Positions 35,594-44,774 of a DNA stretch of 64,000 nucleotides are shown piece by piece. Numbering within the stretch: the stretch's first letter is position 1; the number at the start of each line of letters is the position of its first letter. The position numbers were made by a program, and so were the translations under genes. The stretch lies in the NCBI RefSeq assembly GCF_019802125.1, contig NZ_JAHVHT010000004.1:1-64000 (forward strand). The letters are read 5' to 3'. Under the pieces are notes generated by a model, which worked only from the letters and a program-made list of their open reading frames with translations, was not told the origin of the DNA and did no database searches. The DNA comes from Tateyamaria omphalii. GTDB taxonomy: Bacteria; Pseudomonadota; Alphaproteobacteria; Rhodobacterales; Rhodobacteraceae.

Positions 35594-37735
35594 CTAACCC
35601 GCCACAACCGCCTGGCCTGCGGACGGTGCAGGGCGGCGAAAGCGGTCGATAGCGGCCACATCACTCTCAGCTTCGAGCGCCCCCATCAACGTGTGCAAAT
35701 GCGGCGCGTCCCGAAGCTCTACGTAGACCAGCAACCGGTAAAAGTCAGGTTTCCGATCCACAAACTCAAGGTTCGAGATATTCGCCTTGCTTTCGCCGAT
35801 CAATGTGCAAATCCGCCCCAACACGCCCGCGTCGTTTCCAATAGTCACATCGAGGGTCACACCGTAGACGGCCGGATGGGTGCCGTCATGCCAATGCAGG
35901 TCCAGCCAACGGTCCGGCTGGTTCTCGTACTCGGCCAACCGTCCACAGTCGATGGCATGAACAACCACACCTTCCCCGCGAAACGTGATGCCGACGATGC
36001 GCTCACCTGGCAGCGGTTCGCAACAGGTGGCACGCTGAAAGGACTGGCCGGGCAAAAGGCCAATCACGGCACGCTTCGCGTCGACCTCCTTGCCGGGCTT
36101 GGGCGTCAGATCGGGATAGATGGCCTGCACCACCGCGCGCCCGGTGAGCTCGGCGGATCCCAGACGGGCCAGCACCTCATCCGCATCCTTCAGGCGCAAA
36201 TGCTTGGCCGCAGCCTCCAGCGCCTTGTCCGTCGCCTTCTTCTGCACATGAGCAAAGGCGGAACGGGCCAACTCACGACCCAGGGTGATGAAACGATCCC
36301 GGTCCGCCTCGCGCAAGCTGCGGCGGATCGCGGTCTTGGCCTTGCCGGTCGTCGCGATTTCAAGCCAGGTCGCTTGCGGCGTCTGCCCCTCGGCGGTGAT
36401 GATCTCGACCGACTGGCCGTTCTTCACGCGGGTCCACAAGGGCACGCGCATCCCGTCGACCTTGGCGCCCACACAGGCATTCCCGATCCGCGTGTGGATA
36501 GCATAGGCAAAATCGATAGGCGTGGCGCCTTTCGGCAATTTCACCACCTCGCCCTTGGGGGTAAAGCAGAACACCTGGTCCGAATACATCTCGAGCTTCA
36601 CAGCCTCGAGGAAGTCTTCGTGATCCTCCTCGCTGTCGAACTGCTCGGTCAGCTGGCTGATCCACTTGGCCGGATCGACGGCAAAGGGGTTCTGCGACCG
36701 GACCCCGTCGCGATAAGACCAGTGGGCCGCCACGCCGGTTTCGGCCACATCATGCATCTGGCGGGTGCGGATCTGCACTTCGACCCGCTTGCCGTCACGG
36801 CCGGACACCGTGGTGTGGATGGACCGATACCCGTTCGTCTTGGGCTGGCTGATATAGTCCTTGAAGCGGCCGGGAACGGCACGCCAGCGCTGGTGAATGG
36901 CACCGAGCGCGCGATAGCAGTCCTCTTCAGTGCCGGTGATGACGCGAAAGCCGTAGATATCGGACAACCGGCTGAAGGACTGATCCTTCTCCTGCATCTT
37001 GCGCCATATGGAGTAAGGTTTCTTGGCACGGCCAAACACCTCGGCCTCGATATCCACCTTCTCCAACTCGTGGCGCATATCTCCGGTGATGCGCTGGATC
37101 ACGTCACCCGTTTCGCGCTGCATGGTGATGAACCGGCGAATGATCGACGACCGCGCATCGGGATTCAGGGTCTTGAAGGCCAGATCCTCCAATTCCTCGC
37201 GCATCCACTGCATCCCCATGCGGCCCGCAAGGGGGGCAAAGATGTCCATGGTCTCGCGCGCCTTCTGCACCTGCTTTTCGGGGCGCATGGACTTGATGGT
37301 GCGCATGTTGTGCAGACGGTCGCTCAGCTTGACCAGGATGACGCGCATGTCCTTCGACATCGCCATGAACAGCTTGCGGAAGTTCTCGGCCTGCTTGGTT
37401 TCGACCGAAGACAGCTGCAGATTGGTCAGTTTGGTGACTCCGTCGACCAGCTTGGCAATCTCGTCCCCGAACTCTTCGGCGACCATGGCATAGCTCGCCT
37501 TGGTGTCCTCGATCGTGTCGTGCAGCAGAGCGGTGACGATGGTGGCATCATCCAGCTGTTGCTCGGTCAGAATGGCGGCGACAGCAACGGGATGCGTGAA
37601 ATAGGGCTCACCCGAATGGCGGAACTGCCCCTCATGCATTTCCCCGCCGAACACATAGGCACGGCGGATCAAATCTTCGTTGGTTTTCGGGTTGTAGTTG
37701 CGGACCAGCGCGATCAGGTCGTCGGCAGATATCAT
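35594..37735 (-). CDS. rsh: Bifunctional (p)ppGpp synthetase/hydrolase (RelA/SpoT homologue, Rsh)
   Basis: A 713-residue stringent-response enzyme. The HD hydrolase domain has FTHPVAVAAIL, LLHDTIEDT and LVKLSDRLHNMRT, so hydrolysis should work. The synthetase domain has GRAKKPYSIWRKMQ, RVITGTEEDCYRALGAIH and RFKDYISQPKTNGYRSIHTTV (core KDYISQPKTNGYRSIHT). TGS (VFCFTPKGEVVKLPKGATPIDFAYAIH, core FTPKGEVVKLPKGATPIDFA) and C-terminal ACT domains follow. Most alphaproteobacteria carry one such enzyme. The gene follows rpoZ by 22 bases, the usual rpoZ-spoT pairing. Confidence 0.97.
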   Translation of the reverse strand: MISADDLIALVRNYNPKTNEDLIRRAYVFGGEMHEGQFRHSGEPYFTHPVAVAAILTEQQLDDATIVTALLHDTIEDTKASYAMVAEEFGDEIAKLVDGVTKLTNLQLSSVETKQAENFRKLFMAMSKDMRVILVKLSDRLHNMRTIKSMRPEKQVQKARETMDIFAPLAGRMGMQWMREELEDLAFKTLNPDARSSIIRRFITMQRETGDVIQRITGDMRHELEKVDIEAEVFGRAKKPYSIWRKMQEKDQSFSRLSDIYGFRVITGTEEDCYRALGAIHQRWRAVPGRFKDYISQPKTNGYRSIHTTVSGRDGKRVEVQIRTRQMHDVAETGVAAHWSYRDGVRSQNPFAVDPAKWISQLTEQFDSEEDHEDFLEAVKLEMYSDQVFCFTPKGEVVKLPKGATPIDFAYAIHTRIGNACVGAKVDGMRVPLWTRVKNGQSVEIITAEGQTPQATWLEIATTGKAKTAIRRSLREADRDRFITLGRELARSAFAHVQKKATDKALEAAAKHLRLKDADEVLARLGSAELTGRAVVQAIYPDLTPKPGKEVDAKRAVIGLLPGQSFQRATCCEPLPGERIVGITFRGEGVVVHAIDCGRLAEYENQPDRWLDLHWHDGTHPAVYGVTLDVTIGNDAGVLGRICTLIGESKANISNLEFVDRKPDFYRLLVYVELRDAPHLHTLMGALEAESDVAAIDRFRRPAPSAGQAVVAG

Positions 37736-37757
37736 GCGGTCCGCACCCCGGGTGGTG

Positions 37758-38111
37758 TCAGCCCTGGCCTTGGGCGGCCATCAGCTGACGCAGAAGCATC
37801 TCTTCGGACATGCTGTCTTCTTCGGGCTTGTCCTGCTCGGCACCCATAAGAAGCGCCATCGCGTCCTCTTCGGCCTCGTCCACTTCGATCTGGCTTTGGT
37901 TCGATTCGATCAGACGCTCGCGCAGCTCTTCGGAAGATTGTGTTTCTTCCGCAATCTCGCGCAAGGACACGACGGGGTTCTTGTCGTTGTCGCGGTCCAC
38001 AGTGATCGGCGCGCCCGACGAAATCTCGCGTGCGCGGTGTGCGGCGAGCATCACCAGTTCGAAACGGTTCGGAACCTTGTCAACGCAGTCTTCAACGGTC
38101 ACGCGGGCCAT
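37758..38111 (-). CDS. rpoZ: DNA-directed RNA polymerase subunit omega
   Basis: A 117-residue omega subunit. It begins [20 protein letters not shown], then LAAHRAREI, which is the beta'-binding region, and continues with the long acidic tail usual in Rhodobacteraceae ([20 protein letters not shown]). Omega stabilises beta' and forms part of a (p)ppGpp site in proteobacteria, which fits the neighbouring rsh gene. ATG 38111 is set by the family N-terminus. Confidence 0.96.
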   Translation of the reverse strand: MARVTVEDCVDKVPNRFELVMLAAHRAREISSGAPITVDRDNDKNPVVSLREIAEETQSSEELRERLIESNQSQIEVDEAEEDAMALLMGAEQDKPEEDSMSEEMLLRQLMAAQGQG

Positions 38112-38184
38112 GGGAATGCTCCAGCTCAAGCAAGAAAGGATAGAAGGCCGTTATCTAGGCCCGATTTATGTGAATGACAAGTCG

Positions 38185-38796
38185 CTATTCGAGCGGTGTG
38201 ATGGTGGCCAAGTCTTCGGCTGGCAGCGCGTCCCGCATCTCGACAACGGTTCGGCGGGTGATCGGATGCACCCAATCCGGCGCAACCTCCGCCATCGGAA
38301 CGAGTACGAAAGCACGCTCATGCAACCGTGGGTGAGGCAACAGCAACTGCCCGGGGGCTGATTTCCGCTGCTGATCGAGGGACAAGTCCATCCATTGACG
38401 CAACGTCGCAACATCAGGCCGGACCGCATCGCCATGGGTGAGCAGATCAAGGTCCACAACGCGCTGCTCCCATCTGACCTTGCGTCGCCGACCCAGCTCC
38501 GCCTCAATCTCGTGCAGGCGCGTGATGGTTTCGGGCGCAGACCACGCAGCAGACAGTAAAATAACGGCATTTACAAAATCTGGACCACTTCCGGCAGGGA
38601 AGGCGGGGGTTCGGAAAAAGCGGCTGCGCGAACGAATCACGGCGCCGGATTCCTCCATCCGAGAGATCGCTTTTTCCAGAATTTCCGTAGGTGACCCTAC
38701 GTCAGAGGACTTGTTAGACCCCAGGGCAATGACCATGTTTAGTTGGTTTTGCGGCAGGGTTTCGCTCGCTTTGACCCCATCCGTGACTTGCGACAT
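38185..38796 (-). CDS. folK: 2-amino-4-hydroxy-6-hydroxymethyldihydropteridine pyrophosphokinase
   Basis: A 203-residue folate-pathway kinase that transfers pyrophosphate from ATP to 6-hydroxymethyl-dihydropterin. Motifs: VIALGSNKSSD, FFRTPAF, PDFVNAVILL, RWEQRVVDLDLL (Mg-binding Asp pair) and LLLPHPRLHERAFVLVP. The N-terminus is about 20 residues longer than the core; ATG 38796 has AGGTGA eight bases upstream and is preferred. It ends 73 bases before rpoZ on the same strand and is divergent from the NYN gene, with 100 bases between. Confidence 0.94.
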   Translation of the reverse strand: MSQVTDGVKASETLPQNQLNMVIALGSNKSSDVGSPTEILEKAISRMEESGAVIRSRSRFFRTPAFPAGSGPDFVNAVILLSAAWSAPETITRLHEIEAELGRRRKVRWEQRVVDLDLLTHGDAVRPDVATLRQWMDLSLDQQRKSAPGQLLLPHPRLHERAFVLVPMAEVAPDWVHPITRRTVVEMRDALPAEDLATITPLE

Positions 38797-38896
38797 AATT
38801 AAAATCACCTATTTTTCACTCACCGCCGCTTCGCGTTTTAACGCACTCACTCACGGAAATCACAGGCGGTATCCCGAATTTTCGGAAGGACATTTT

Positions 38897-39469
38897 ATGT
38901 TTTACAAAGACGAACGGTTAGCGCTGTTCATCGATGGATCGAACCTCTACGCCGCAGCCAAAGCGCTTGGGTTTGACATCGACTACAAACTCTTGCGGCA
39001 AGAGTTCATGCGCAGAGGCAAGTTGCTGCGCGCATTCTACTACACGGCCCTGCTTGAGAATGACGAGTATTCACCGATCCGCCCACTCGTGGATTGGCTG
39101 AACTACAACGGGTTCACCATGGTGACCAAACCGGCCAAGGAATACACGGATTCCATGGGACGGCGTAAGGTCAAGGGGAACATGGACATCGAACTCGCCG
39201 TCGACGCGATGGAACTTGCGCCGCGCGTGGATCACATCGTGCTGTTTTCCGGCGACGGGGATTTCCGTCCCCTCGTGGAAAGCCTGCAACGCCAGGGTGT
39301 GCGCGTCTCCGTCGTCTCGACGATTCGCAGCCAGCCGCCGATGATTTCAGACGACCTGCGTCGCCAGGCTGACAACTTCATCGAGCTTGACGAACTGAAA
39401 GACGTCATCGGTCGCCCCCCACGGGAACCGATGCCCGAGCGTGAACAAAAGGTTCAGGCCCAGGGCTGA
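38897..39469 (+). CDS. NYN-domain (LabA/DUF88) protein
   Basis: A 190-residue protein with a PIN-like NYN fold: LALFIDGSNLYAAAKALG at the N-terminus with the first metal-binding Asp, GNMDIELAVDAMELA in the centre and VLFSGDGDFRPLVESLQRQG towards the end, carrying the other acidic residues. NYN proteins are predicted RNA endonucleases. The acidic residues look intact, so activity is plausible. The ATG follows CGGAAGGA. It is monocistronic, with a hairpin 15 bases after its stop. Confidence 0.9.
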   Translation: MFYKDERLALFIDGSNLYAAAKALGFDIDYKLLRQEFMRRGKLLRAFYYTALLENDEYSPIRPLVDWLNYNGFTMVTKPAKEYTDSMGRRKVKGNMDIELAVDAMELAPRVDHIVLFSGDGDFRPLVESLQRQGVRVSVVSTIRSQPPMISDDLRRQADNFIELDELKDVIGRPPREPMPEREQKVQAQG

Positions 39470-39483
39470 TATCGTACCCATGA

Positions 39484-39515
39484 ACGGGCAGTGACACTGC
39501 AATGTCCCTGCCCGT
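39484..39515 (+). terminator. Hairpin after the NYN gene (T-poor)
   Basis: ACGGGCAG and CTGCCCGT (8 bp) enclose a second stem GACA/TGTC with loop CTGCAA, giving 12 pairs with a single 1x1 mismatch. No T run follows, so intrinsic termination would be weak; it may instead protect the NYN mRNA 3' end or belong to a small RNA. Confidence 0.55.
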
Positions 39516-39601
39516 CATATGAAAATGGGTTCGTGCTCAAATATGGCATGCCGCTTCTCTGGCACACCTCGCTGTTTTAAAACAAAAACAACTGTGTAAA
39601 T

Positions 39602-39621
39602 ATCCCCCTGATTGGGGGGAT
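39602..39621 (+). promoter_or_regulatory. Hairpin sequestering the luxR-type Shine-Dalgarno
   Basis: ATCCCCC (39602-39608) and GGGGGAT (39615-39621) are a perfect 7-bp inverted repeat with loop TGATTG. The right arm contains the ribosome binding site GGGGGGA of the LuxR-type gene whose ATG is at 39628. Folding would hide it, giving translational control; as DNA it could also be an operator. Confidence 0.65.
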
Positions 39622-39627
39622 CACCGT

Positions 39628-40365
39628 ATGTTTCGTGATGCTGAGGAGCTGGAACACCTCACATGCGTCAACGCATTGTGGGAGGGTGTGGTACAGACGT
39701 TGCGCACGCGGGGCATTCGGCATGTAATCTATATCACGGCGACCGGGACACCAGCGCAGGGCAGCGTCCTCATGACAACCTGCCCGGGGCTCTACACGCA
39801 GGCCAATCCGGATAAAGATCCGTTTCTCAGCCACTGCTGCAACAGCTACGACATCACGCCCACCGGCCCCGAATTCCTGCCGGATCACGACTACCTGCCA
39901 AACGACGCCAAGGCGTTTATCAAGACCGCAAGGGCCGAAGGGTTTCTGACAGGCTTCGGCATCCCAACCCGCCTGCGCGGCGCCGACCGCTATGGCGGCT
40001 TCAACCTCGGCACCACACTCGACCGGGAGACATTCCTCGAACAGATGTGGCCGCAAGCCGAACAGTTCCGGCTGTTCTGCCTTCTGATCCACCGCAGGCT
40101 CGAAGAGTTGGCAGGCACGCAGACCGATCACGCCCCGGCCCTCATTGCACCCGACATGCCCGCCTCCCTCAACGCGCTCAGCCCGCGCGAAGCGGAGGTG
40201 ATCTACATGCTCGCCCGTGGCCTCAGCCGCAAAGAGGCCGCGCACGTTTGCGGCATCAGCCTGAACACGGTCAGCGAATATGCCAAGACGGCCTACCGCA
40301 AACTGGGCATCCACAACCGGGCCGAAGCGGCGCGGTTGGTCTTCGGCCAGACCGCCCCGGAGTAG
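39628..40365 (+). CDS. LuxR-family regulator with autoinducer-binding-like domain
   Basis: A 245-residue transcription regulator. The N-terminal ~165 residues look like an autoinducer-binding domain (TCPGLYTQANPDKDPFLSHC, YDITPTGPEFLPDHDYLPND region, GFGIPTRLRGADRYGGFNLG). The C-terminal LuxR helix-turn-helix is LNALSPREAEVIYMLARGLSRKEAAHV (core LSPREAEVIYMLARGLS), CGISLNTVSEYAKTAYRKLGIHNRAEA. No luxI gene adjoins it, so it would be a solo receptor, unless the GNAT/LuxI-like pair at 21-23 kb makes its ligand (speculation). The ribosome site is inside a hairpin. Confidence 0.85.
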   Translation: MFRDAEELEHLTCVNALWEGVVQTLRTRGIRHVIYITATGTPAQGSVLMTTCPGLYTQANPDKDPFLSHCCNSYDITPTGPEFLPDHDYLPNDAKAFIKTARAEGFLTGFGIPTRLRGADRYGGFNLGTTLDRETFLEQMWPQAEQFRLFCLLIHRRLEELAGTQTDHAPALIAPDMPASLNALSPREAEVIYMLARGLSRKEAAHVCGISLNTVSEYAKTAYRKLGIHNRAEAARLVFGQTAPE

Positions 40366-40424
40366 GCGCACCCTTTACCCGATGGGCCCAAGCGCTTAGG
40401 TCTTGATCAACAACAGGAGCACCC

Positions 40425-41375
40425 ATGAGCCAGCCCGCACTCACCCTCTATCTCGCCGCGCCACGCGGGTTCTGTGCCGGTGTCGATCGCGCGATCAAGA
40501 TCGTGGAAATGGCGCTCGACAAATGGGGCGCACCCGTCTTTGTCCGGCACGAGATCGTGCACAACAAATTCGTGGTCGACGGTCTGCGCGACAAGGGTGC
40601 CGTCTTTGTCGAGGAACTAGACGAATGCCCTGACGACCGTCCGGTTATCTTCTCGGCCCACGGCGTGCCCAAGTCCGTCCCCAACGCGGCCAAGGCACGC
40701 GAGATGATCTATGTGGACGCCACCTGCCCGCTGGTCTCCAAAGTCCATATCGAAGCCCAGCGCCACGCCGACAACGGCCTGCAGATGATCATGATCGGCC
40801 ATGCGGGCCACCCCGAAACAGTAGGCACCATGGGGCAACTGCCCGATGGCGAAGTGCTACTGGTCGAAACGGTCGAAGACGTGGCAACGGTCGATGTGCG
40901 CGATCCGGAAAAGCTCGCCTTCGTCACCCAGACCACCCTGTCGGTCGATGACACGGCCGACATCGTGGCGGCCCTCCAGTCCCGCTTCCCCTCCATCGTC
41001 GGCCCGCACAAGGAAGACATCTGCTACGCCACCACCAACCGTCAGGAAGCGGTCAAGGCGATGGCCCCCAAATGCGACGCCATGCTGGTGGTGGGCGCGC
41101 CCAACTCCTCCAACTCCAAACGTCTGGTCGAGGTCGGCGCACGGGCGGGCTGCAATTACGCCCAGCTTGTCCAGCGGGCCACAGACATCGACTGGCGCGC
41201 CCTCGACGGGATCACCTCTATGGGCATCACCGCAGGGGCGTCGGCCCCCGAAGTGCTGATCAACGAGGTGATCGACGCCTTCCGCGACCGCTATGATGTG
41301 ACGGTGGAAATGGTGGAAACAGCGGTCGAAAACGTGGAATTCAAAGTGCCCCGCGTCCTGCGTGAACCGGCCTGA
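40425..41375 (+). CDS. ispH: 4-hydroxy-3-methylbut-2-enyl diphosphate reductase
   Basis: A 316-residue iron-sulfur enzyme, last step of the MEP isoprenoid pathway (HMBPP to IPP and DMAPP). The three cluster Cys are in [26 protein letters not shown] and [13 protein letters not shown]. Other conserved blocks are [25 protein letters not shown] and [26 protein letters not shown]. The length is standard. It is transcribed alone, converging on the tandem hydrolase gene 4 bases away. Confidence 0.97.
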   Translation: MSQPALTLYLAAPRGFCAGVDRAIKIVEMALDKWGAPVFVRHEIVHNKFVVDGLRDKGAVFVEELDECPDDRPVIFSAHGVPKSVPNAAKAREMIYVDATCPLVSKVHIEAQRHADNGLQMIMIGHAGHPETVGTMGQLPDGEVLLVETVEDVATVDVRDPEKLAFVTQTTLSVDDTADIVAALQSRFPSIVGPHKEDICYATTNRQEAVKAMAPKCDAMLVVGAPNSSNSKRLVEVGARAGCNYAQLVQRATDIDWRALDGITSMGITAGASAPEVLINEVIDAFRDRYDVTVEMVETAVENVEFKVPRVLREPA

Positions 41376-41379
41376 ACGC

Positions 41380-43119
41380 TCACAGCTTCGACAGACCCTT
41401 CACCACCAGAAACGCATAGATAACCAACAACAATTCGTTTGACCACGCCGCCGTAGGCGCCTGGTACAGCAGGTACCCGATCCCTACCGCAACGGCCACG
41501 AGGAAGAGCGGAACAGCAGGTGCCACAATCCCGATCCGCTCGATCCACCAGTTGCGCCGGGGCGCTTTCAGCCCAGCGGCAGGTTCAATCTGCTTGGGCT
41601 CAAAGATGAAGTCGGCAATGTCATCCCAATTGCCCTCCTGAATGGCCGCCCCGTGGTCGCCACGTACATATTCCACCTCGAACAATTCGGGCCCATCCTT
41701 CACCGCCTGATCAAACCCGTCATGCCCGGCGCTGCCCAGGTCCTGCCAGCCAACCGCCTGAAAGGCCTTGGGAAAAAAGGCGACAACCCAGTCCGCCGTT
41801 GCCACGTAGTTGATCATCTTGCCCACCTGCCCCCGCGCGATGAAATCGCGCCACGGGAACGCACGGCGCACCACACTGCCTGCAAAGACAACCGTATCAA
41901 AGCGACAGAATTCGTATTCGCGCAGCGACCGCGCCAGCAGGTAGGTGCCGTGGCTGTGCCCGACAAAGGACACCGACGCCTCCGGGTACCGCGCCCGCAC
42001 CTGCACATACTGGTCCATGAACCAATCCACCTTCTCCATCCGCTTGGCCGGGCGCAGGAAAGAGATGATCGGGAAAAAGCCATAGCTGGAGGTCTGCGAC
42101 CGCACCGTGACCACATCGCGCAGATCAGGTGCGTTGGCCCGGCGCAGGATGGCCCGCGCGATCTTGTGGGTCCAATACCCCACATCACGAATGCCATGCA
42201 CGACAAAGACGACATGCGTGACATCCGTATCCACGGCGGCAAACTTCTCATCCGCGGGATGCACACTGGTCTCGGTCAGATTGGCCACGCTTGCCTGCGC
42301 CACCTCCTGAAACACAGCCTTGCGCACGTCTCCCCTACGGCCCGTCTTGCCATCGGCACCCATCAGCGGCGCGGGGTCGTCAAAGTCGATCACGTCCCCA
42401 TGACCCGACTGCGGCACATCGCGATAGAAAAACGCGCTGCCTGCCACCGGGTCGATATTGTCCTCCGGCGCCACGGTGTCATCAATGGTGCCCAGCAGCT
42501 GTATGGTCGGCACATGGGCGGCCTGTTCGCCCGCCCCGGCCCGCCTGCGTACCTCGTTCGCCATGTTGACCCAGTCCATGCGCAACCGGGTCAGAAAGGG
42601 TGCGCCCTTGCGGATGTGCAGGATCAACGGCGTGCGCCCGTTCACGAACCCCCAAGGCATCAACGCGGCCATCCCCACCCGGTAACCAAAGGCCGTCTTG
42701 CGCGACAGGTGGTGATTGATCGTCCACCCCCGGCTCATGGCCGCGAACTGAATGATGCGGTCCACCCGGCCCACCCAAGGGGCCGCCTCCGACGACACAC
42801 CAAACGCCAGCAGGTAGACACGCCGACAGATCAGCGCACCAACGCTGTGACCCACCAGCACGATCCGCTCATACCCCTTCTCGGCAAAGAGCAGATCAAT
42901 CCTGTCCTTCACCTGCGCCGCAATCTCCTCGGGATCGGCCAGCGAAAAGAGGCCCGTCGGCATCTCTGGACACAAGACATCGGCGTCCGGCGCCATTTCC
43001 TCAATCGCCGCGCGGATGCCTTTCACATGACGCGGCCCGTTGCTGTAGGCGTGCAGCACAACATACAGAACGCGGGCATCCGGCTGCTGGGAAAAATTGG
43101 AAAAGAAAACACGTGTCAT
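41380..43119 (-). CDS. Two-module alpha/beta hydrolase with C-terminal membrane helices
   Basis: A 579-residue protein with two serine-hydrolase modules. Module 1 (about 1-250): VLYVVLHAYSNG, nucleophile elbow VLVGHSVGAL. Module 2 (about 290-500): VVFVVHGIRDVGYW and nucleophile elbow SFVGHSHGTYL. Two hydrophobic segments at the end (IVAPAVPLFLVAVAVGIGYLL and LLLVIYAFLVVKGL) should anchor it in the inner membrane. No signal peptide, so the hydrolases are probably cytosolic. The start MTRVFFSNF (43119) is set by the first hydrolase strand; longer in-frame starts read into non-coding sequence. The substrate is unknown; lipase or esterase is likely. Confidence 0.75.
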   Translation of the reverse strand: MTRVFFSNFSQQPDARVLYVVLHAYSNGPRHVKGIRAAIEEMAPDADVLCPEMPTGLFSLADPEEIAAQVKDRIDLLFAEKGYERIVLVGHSVGALICRRVYLLAFGVSSEAAPWVGRVDRIIQFAAMSRGWTINHHLSRKTAFGYRVGMAALMPWGFVNGRTPLILHIRKGAPFLTRLRMDWVNMANEVRRRAGAGEQAAHVPTIQLLGTIDDTVAPEDNIDPVAGSAFFYRDVPQSGHGDVIDFDDPAPLMGADGKTGRRGDVRKAVFQEVAQASVANLTETSVHPADEKFAAVDTDVTHVVFVVHGIRDVGYWTHKIARAILRRANAPDLRDVVTVRSQTSSYGFFPIISFLRPAKRMEKVDWFMDQYVQVRARYPEASVSFVGHSHGTYLLARSLREYEFCRFDTVVFAGSVVRRAFPWRDFIARGQVGKMINYVATADWVVAFFPKAFQAVGWQDLGSAGHDGFDQAVKDGPELFEVEYVRGDHGAAIQEGNWDDIADFIFEPKQIEPAAGLKAPRRNWWIERIGIVAPAVPLFLVAVAVGIGYLLYQAPTAAWSNELLLVIYAFLVVKGLSKL

Positions 43120-43264
43120 CGAAAAACCGTCGGTAAAAGGGTCGAATGCCCAGACGCTACCGCAGGTAGGCAATATGACAAAGCAACAAACACACCGCGG
43201 CATCACACGCTTTACGCAGCGCGGGACAGCGCATAGCCTCACGCGGTAGATACCGGGGGCACTC

Positions 43265-43879
43265 ATGCTGACAGTCCAATTCTTCCTGACCGCACTGGTC
43301 GTCGTCATCGCACCAGGCACGGGTGTCATCTACACCCTCGCCCTTGGCTTGGGCCAGGGACGGCGCGCAGCGCTCTGGGCGGCGCTTGGCTGTACCTTCG
43401 GCATCGTCCCCCACCTCGCAGCAGCAACGCTGGGGCTCGCGGCCATCCTCCACACCTCCGCGCTGCTCTTCAACATCGTGAAATTTGCTGGTGTCGCCTA
43501 CCTCCTCTGGCTCGCGTGGGGCAGCCTCCGTTCGGGTGGCGCGCTCAACATCTCGTCCCAGCGCAGCGCCGACGCGGGCTGGCGCATCGCGCGGCGGGGG
43601 GCCTTGATCAACATCCTGAACCCCAAACTGTCGATCTTCTTCCTCGCACTCCTGCCGCCCTTCCTGTCCGGCAACACCGCGACCGCGACCCTCGAAATGA
43701 CAACCCTCGGCCTCGTCTTCATGGCCATGACTTTCGCCGTCTTCGTCCTCTACGGCACCTTCGCCGCAGCCGCCCGCCAATGGATCCTCGGCTCCGAAGT
43801 GGTCATGCGCTGGCTCTCCCGCAGCTTCGCCGCGATCTTTGCCGCCCTCGCCGGACGCCTCGCCCTAGAACGTGCATGA
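43265..43879 (+). CDS. LysE/RhtB-family transporter (second copy in window)
   Basis: A 204-residue membrane exporter. The family motif is IAPGTGVIYTLALGLGQGRRAALWAA near the N-terminus (core APGTGVIYTLALGLG), then FVKFAGVAYLLWLAWGSLRSG-like (here NIVKFAGVAYLLWLAW) and NPKLSIFFLALLPPF. About six hydrophobic segments. It differs from the LysE protein at 26.5 kb. It begins a plus-strand run of five genes with overlaps; its stop overlaps the next ATG as ATGA. Confidence 0.88.
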   Translation: MLTVQFFLTALVVVIAPGTGVIYTLALGLGQGRRAALWAALGCTFGIVPHLAAATLGLAAILHTSALLFNIVKFAGVAYLLWLAWGSLRSGGALNISSQRSADAGWRIARRGALINILNPKLSIFFLALLPPFLSGNTATATLEMTTLGLVFMAMTFAVFVLYGTFAAAARQWILGSEVVMRWLSRSFAAIFAALAGRLALERA

Positions 43880-44328
43880 ACGACGACTGGATCTGGTTCG
43901 AAGGGGTCATCGAACCCCTCGAATGGGGCAAGAACACCTACACCATCCTGCGCCTGCCGGATGACGTGACTGCCGCCCTGCCCCCCAAAACCAAACGGAT
44001 CGAAGGCGAGTTCGGCGATTTCCCGATCAACCTCGCCCTGACCAAAGCGCCCGTCCTCGACGGCACCTTCGTCTACACGGGCAAGACCTTCCTGCGCGAC
44101 AGCGGGCTTGAGGTCGGCCAACCGTTCGAGGCGCGCATCAGACCGGTCGATCCCAATCTCGTCGACGTGCCCGAGGATGTCATGGCCGCGATCCGAAGCG
44201 CGGGACGCAGCGCCGACTGGTCCGGTTTGACCCCGGGCCAACAGCGCGCCAAATTGCACCTTGTCAACACCGCCAAAAGGGCCGACACCCGGGCCAAACG
44301 TATCGCCAAACTGATCTCCGAGCTATGA
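43876..44328 (+). CDS. DUF1905/YdeI-type protein
   Basis: A 150-residue cytosolic protein. The N-terminal half fits DUF1905 (IWFEGVIEPLEWGKNTYTILRLP, core VIEPLEWGKN). The C-terminal half is the YdeI/OmpD-associated type helical region (DVPEDVMAAIRSAG, GQQRAKLHLVNTAKRADTRAKRI, core HLVNTAKRADTRAKRI). These proteins have no established biochemical role. The ATG overlaps the LysE stop and the stop overlaps the DUF3429 ATG, so it is translated as part of the chain. Confidence 0.78.
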   Translation: MNDDWIWFEGVIEPLEWGKNTYTILRLPDDVTAALPPKTKRIEGEFGDFPINLALTKAPVLDGTFVYTGKTFLRDSGLEVGQPFEARIRPVDPNLVDVPEDVMAAIRSAGRSADWSGLTPGQQRAKLHLVNTAKRADTRAKRIAKLISEL

Positions 44329-44774
44329 CAGCCATCCCCCGCGCGCCCCTGATCCTCGGCCTTGCTGGCCTGATCCCCTTCATCTGGGGGGCACTCACCG
44401 TGCTCAGTCCGGCACTCGCCGCCTGGGGCCTCGACAATATCGGCCCGCGCTTTGTCGGGCCCTACGTCCAACTGTTCTACGGCTCGGTCATCCTGTCCTT
44501 CATGTCGGGCGTACTCTGGGGCTTCGCAACCAAGGCCAGCGGATCGCAAGCGGCCACCGGCTACACCCTGTCGGTCATCCCTGCGCTCTGGGCGTTCTTC
44601 ATGACGGGCGGGGGCCCCACAAGTGCCGCGACCAACCTCATCTTCGGTTTCATCGGTCTCCTGATGCTCGACTTCGCCTTTTCCCGCTGGGGCCTGACCC
44701 CGCGCTGGTGGATGCAACTGCGCGTGCTGCTCACGGCCATCGTGGTGGCCTGCCTCGCCGTGACGGTGATCTGA
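44325..44774 (+). CDS. DUF3429 membrane protein
   Basis: A 149-residue inner-membrane protein with about four to five hydrophobic segments: LILGLAGLIPFIWGALTVL at the N-terminus, QLFYGSVILSFMSGVLWGF, then LIFGFIGLLMLDFAFSRWGL and LRVLLTAIVVACLAVTVI. The block YGSVILSFMSGVLWG is characteristic of DUF3429. No function is known. ATGA overlaps join it to both neighbours. Confidence 0.83.
   Translation: MTAIPRAPLILGLAGLIPFIWGALTVLSPALAAWGLDNIGPRFVGPYVQLFYGSVILSFMSGVLWGFATKASGSQAATGYTLSVIPALWAFFMTGGGPTSAATNLIFGFIGLLMLDFAFSRWGLTPRWWMQLRVLLTAIVVACLAVTVI

Noticed and set aside
35570-37849. Long plus-strand frame opposite rsh and its neighbours
   Set aside because: Spans several real minus-strand gene ends and has no recognisable protein features.
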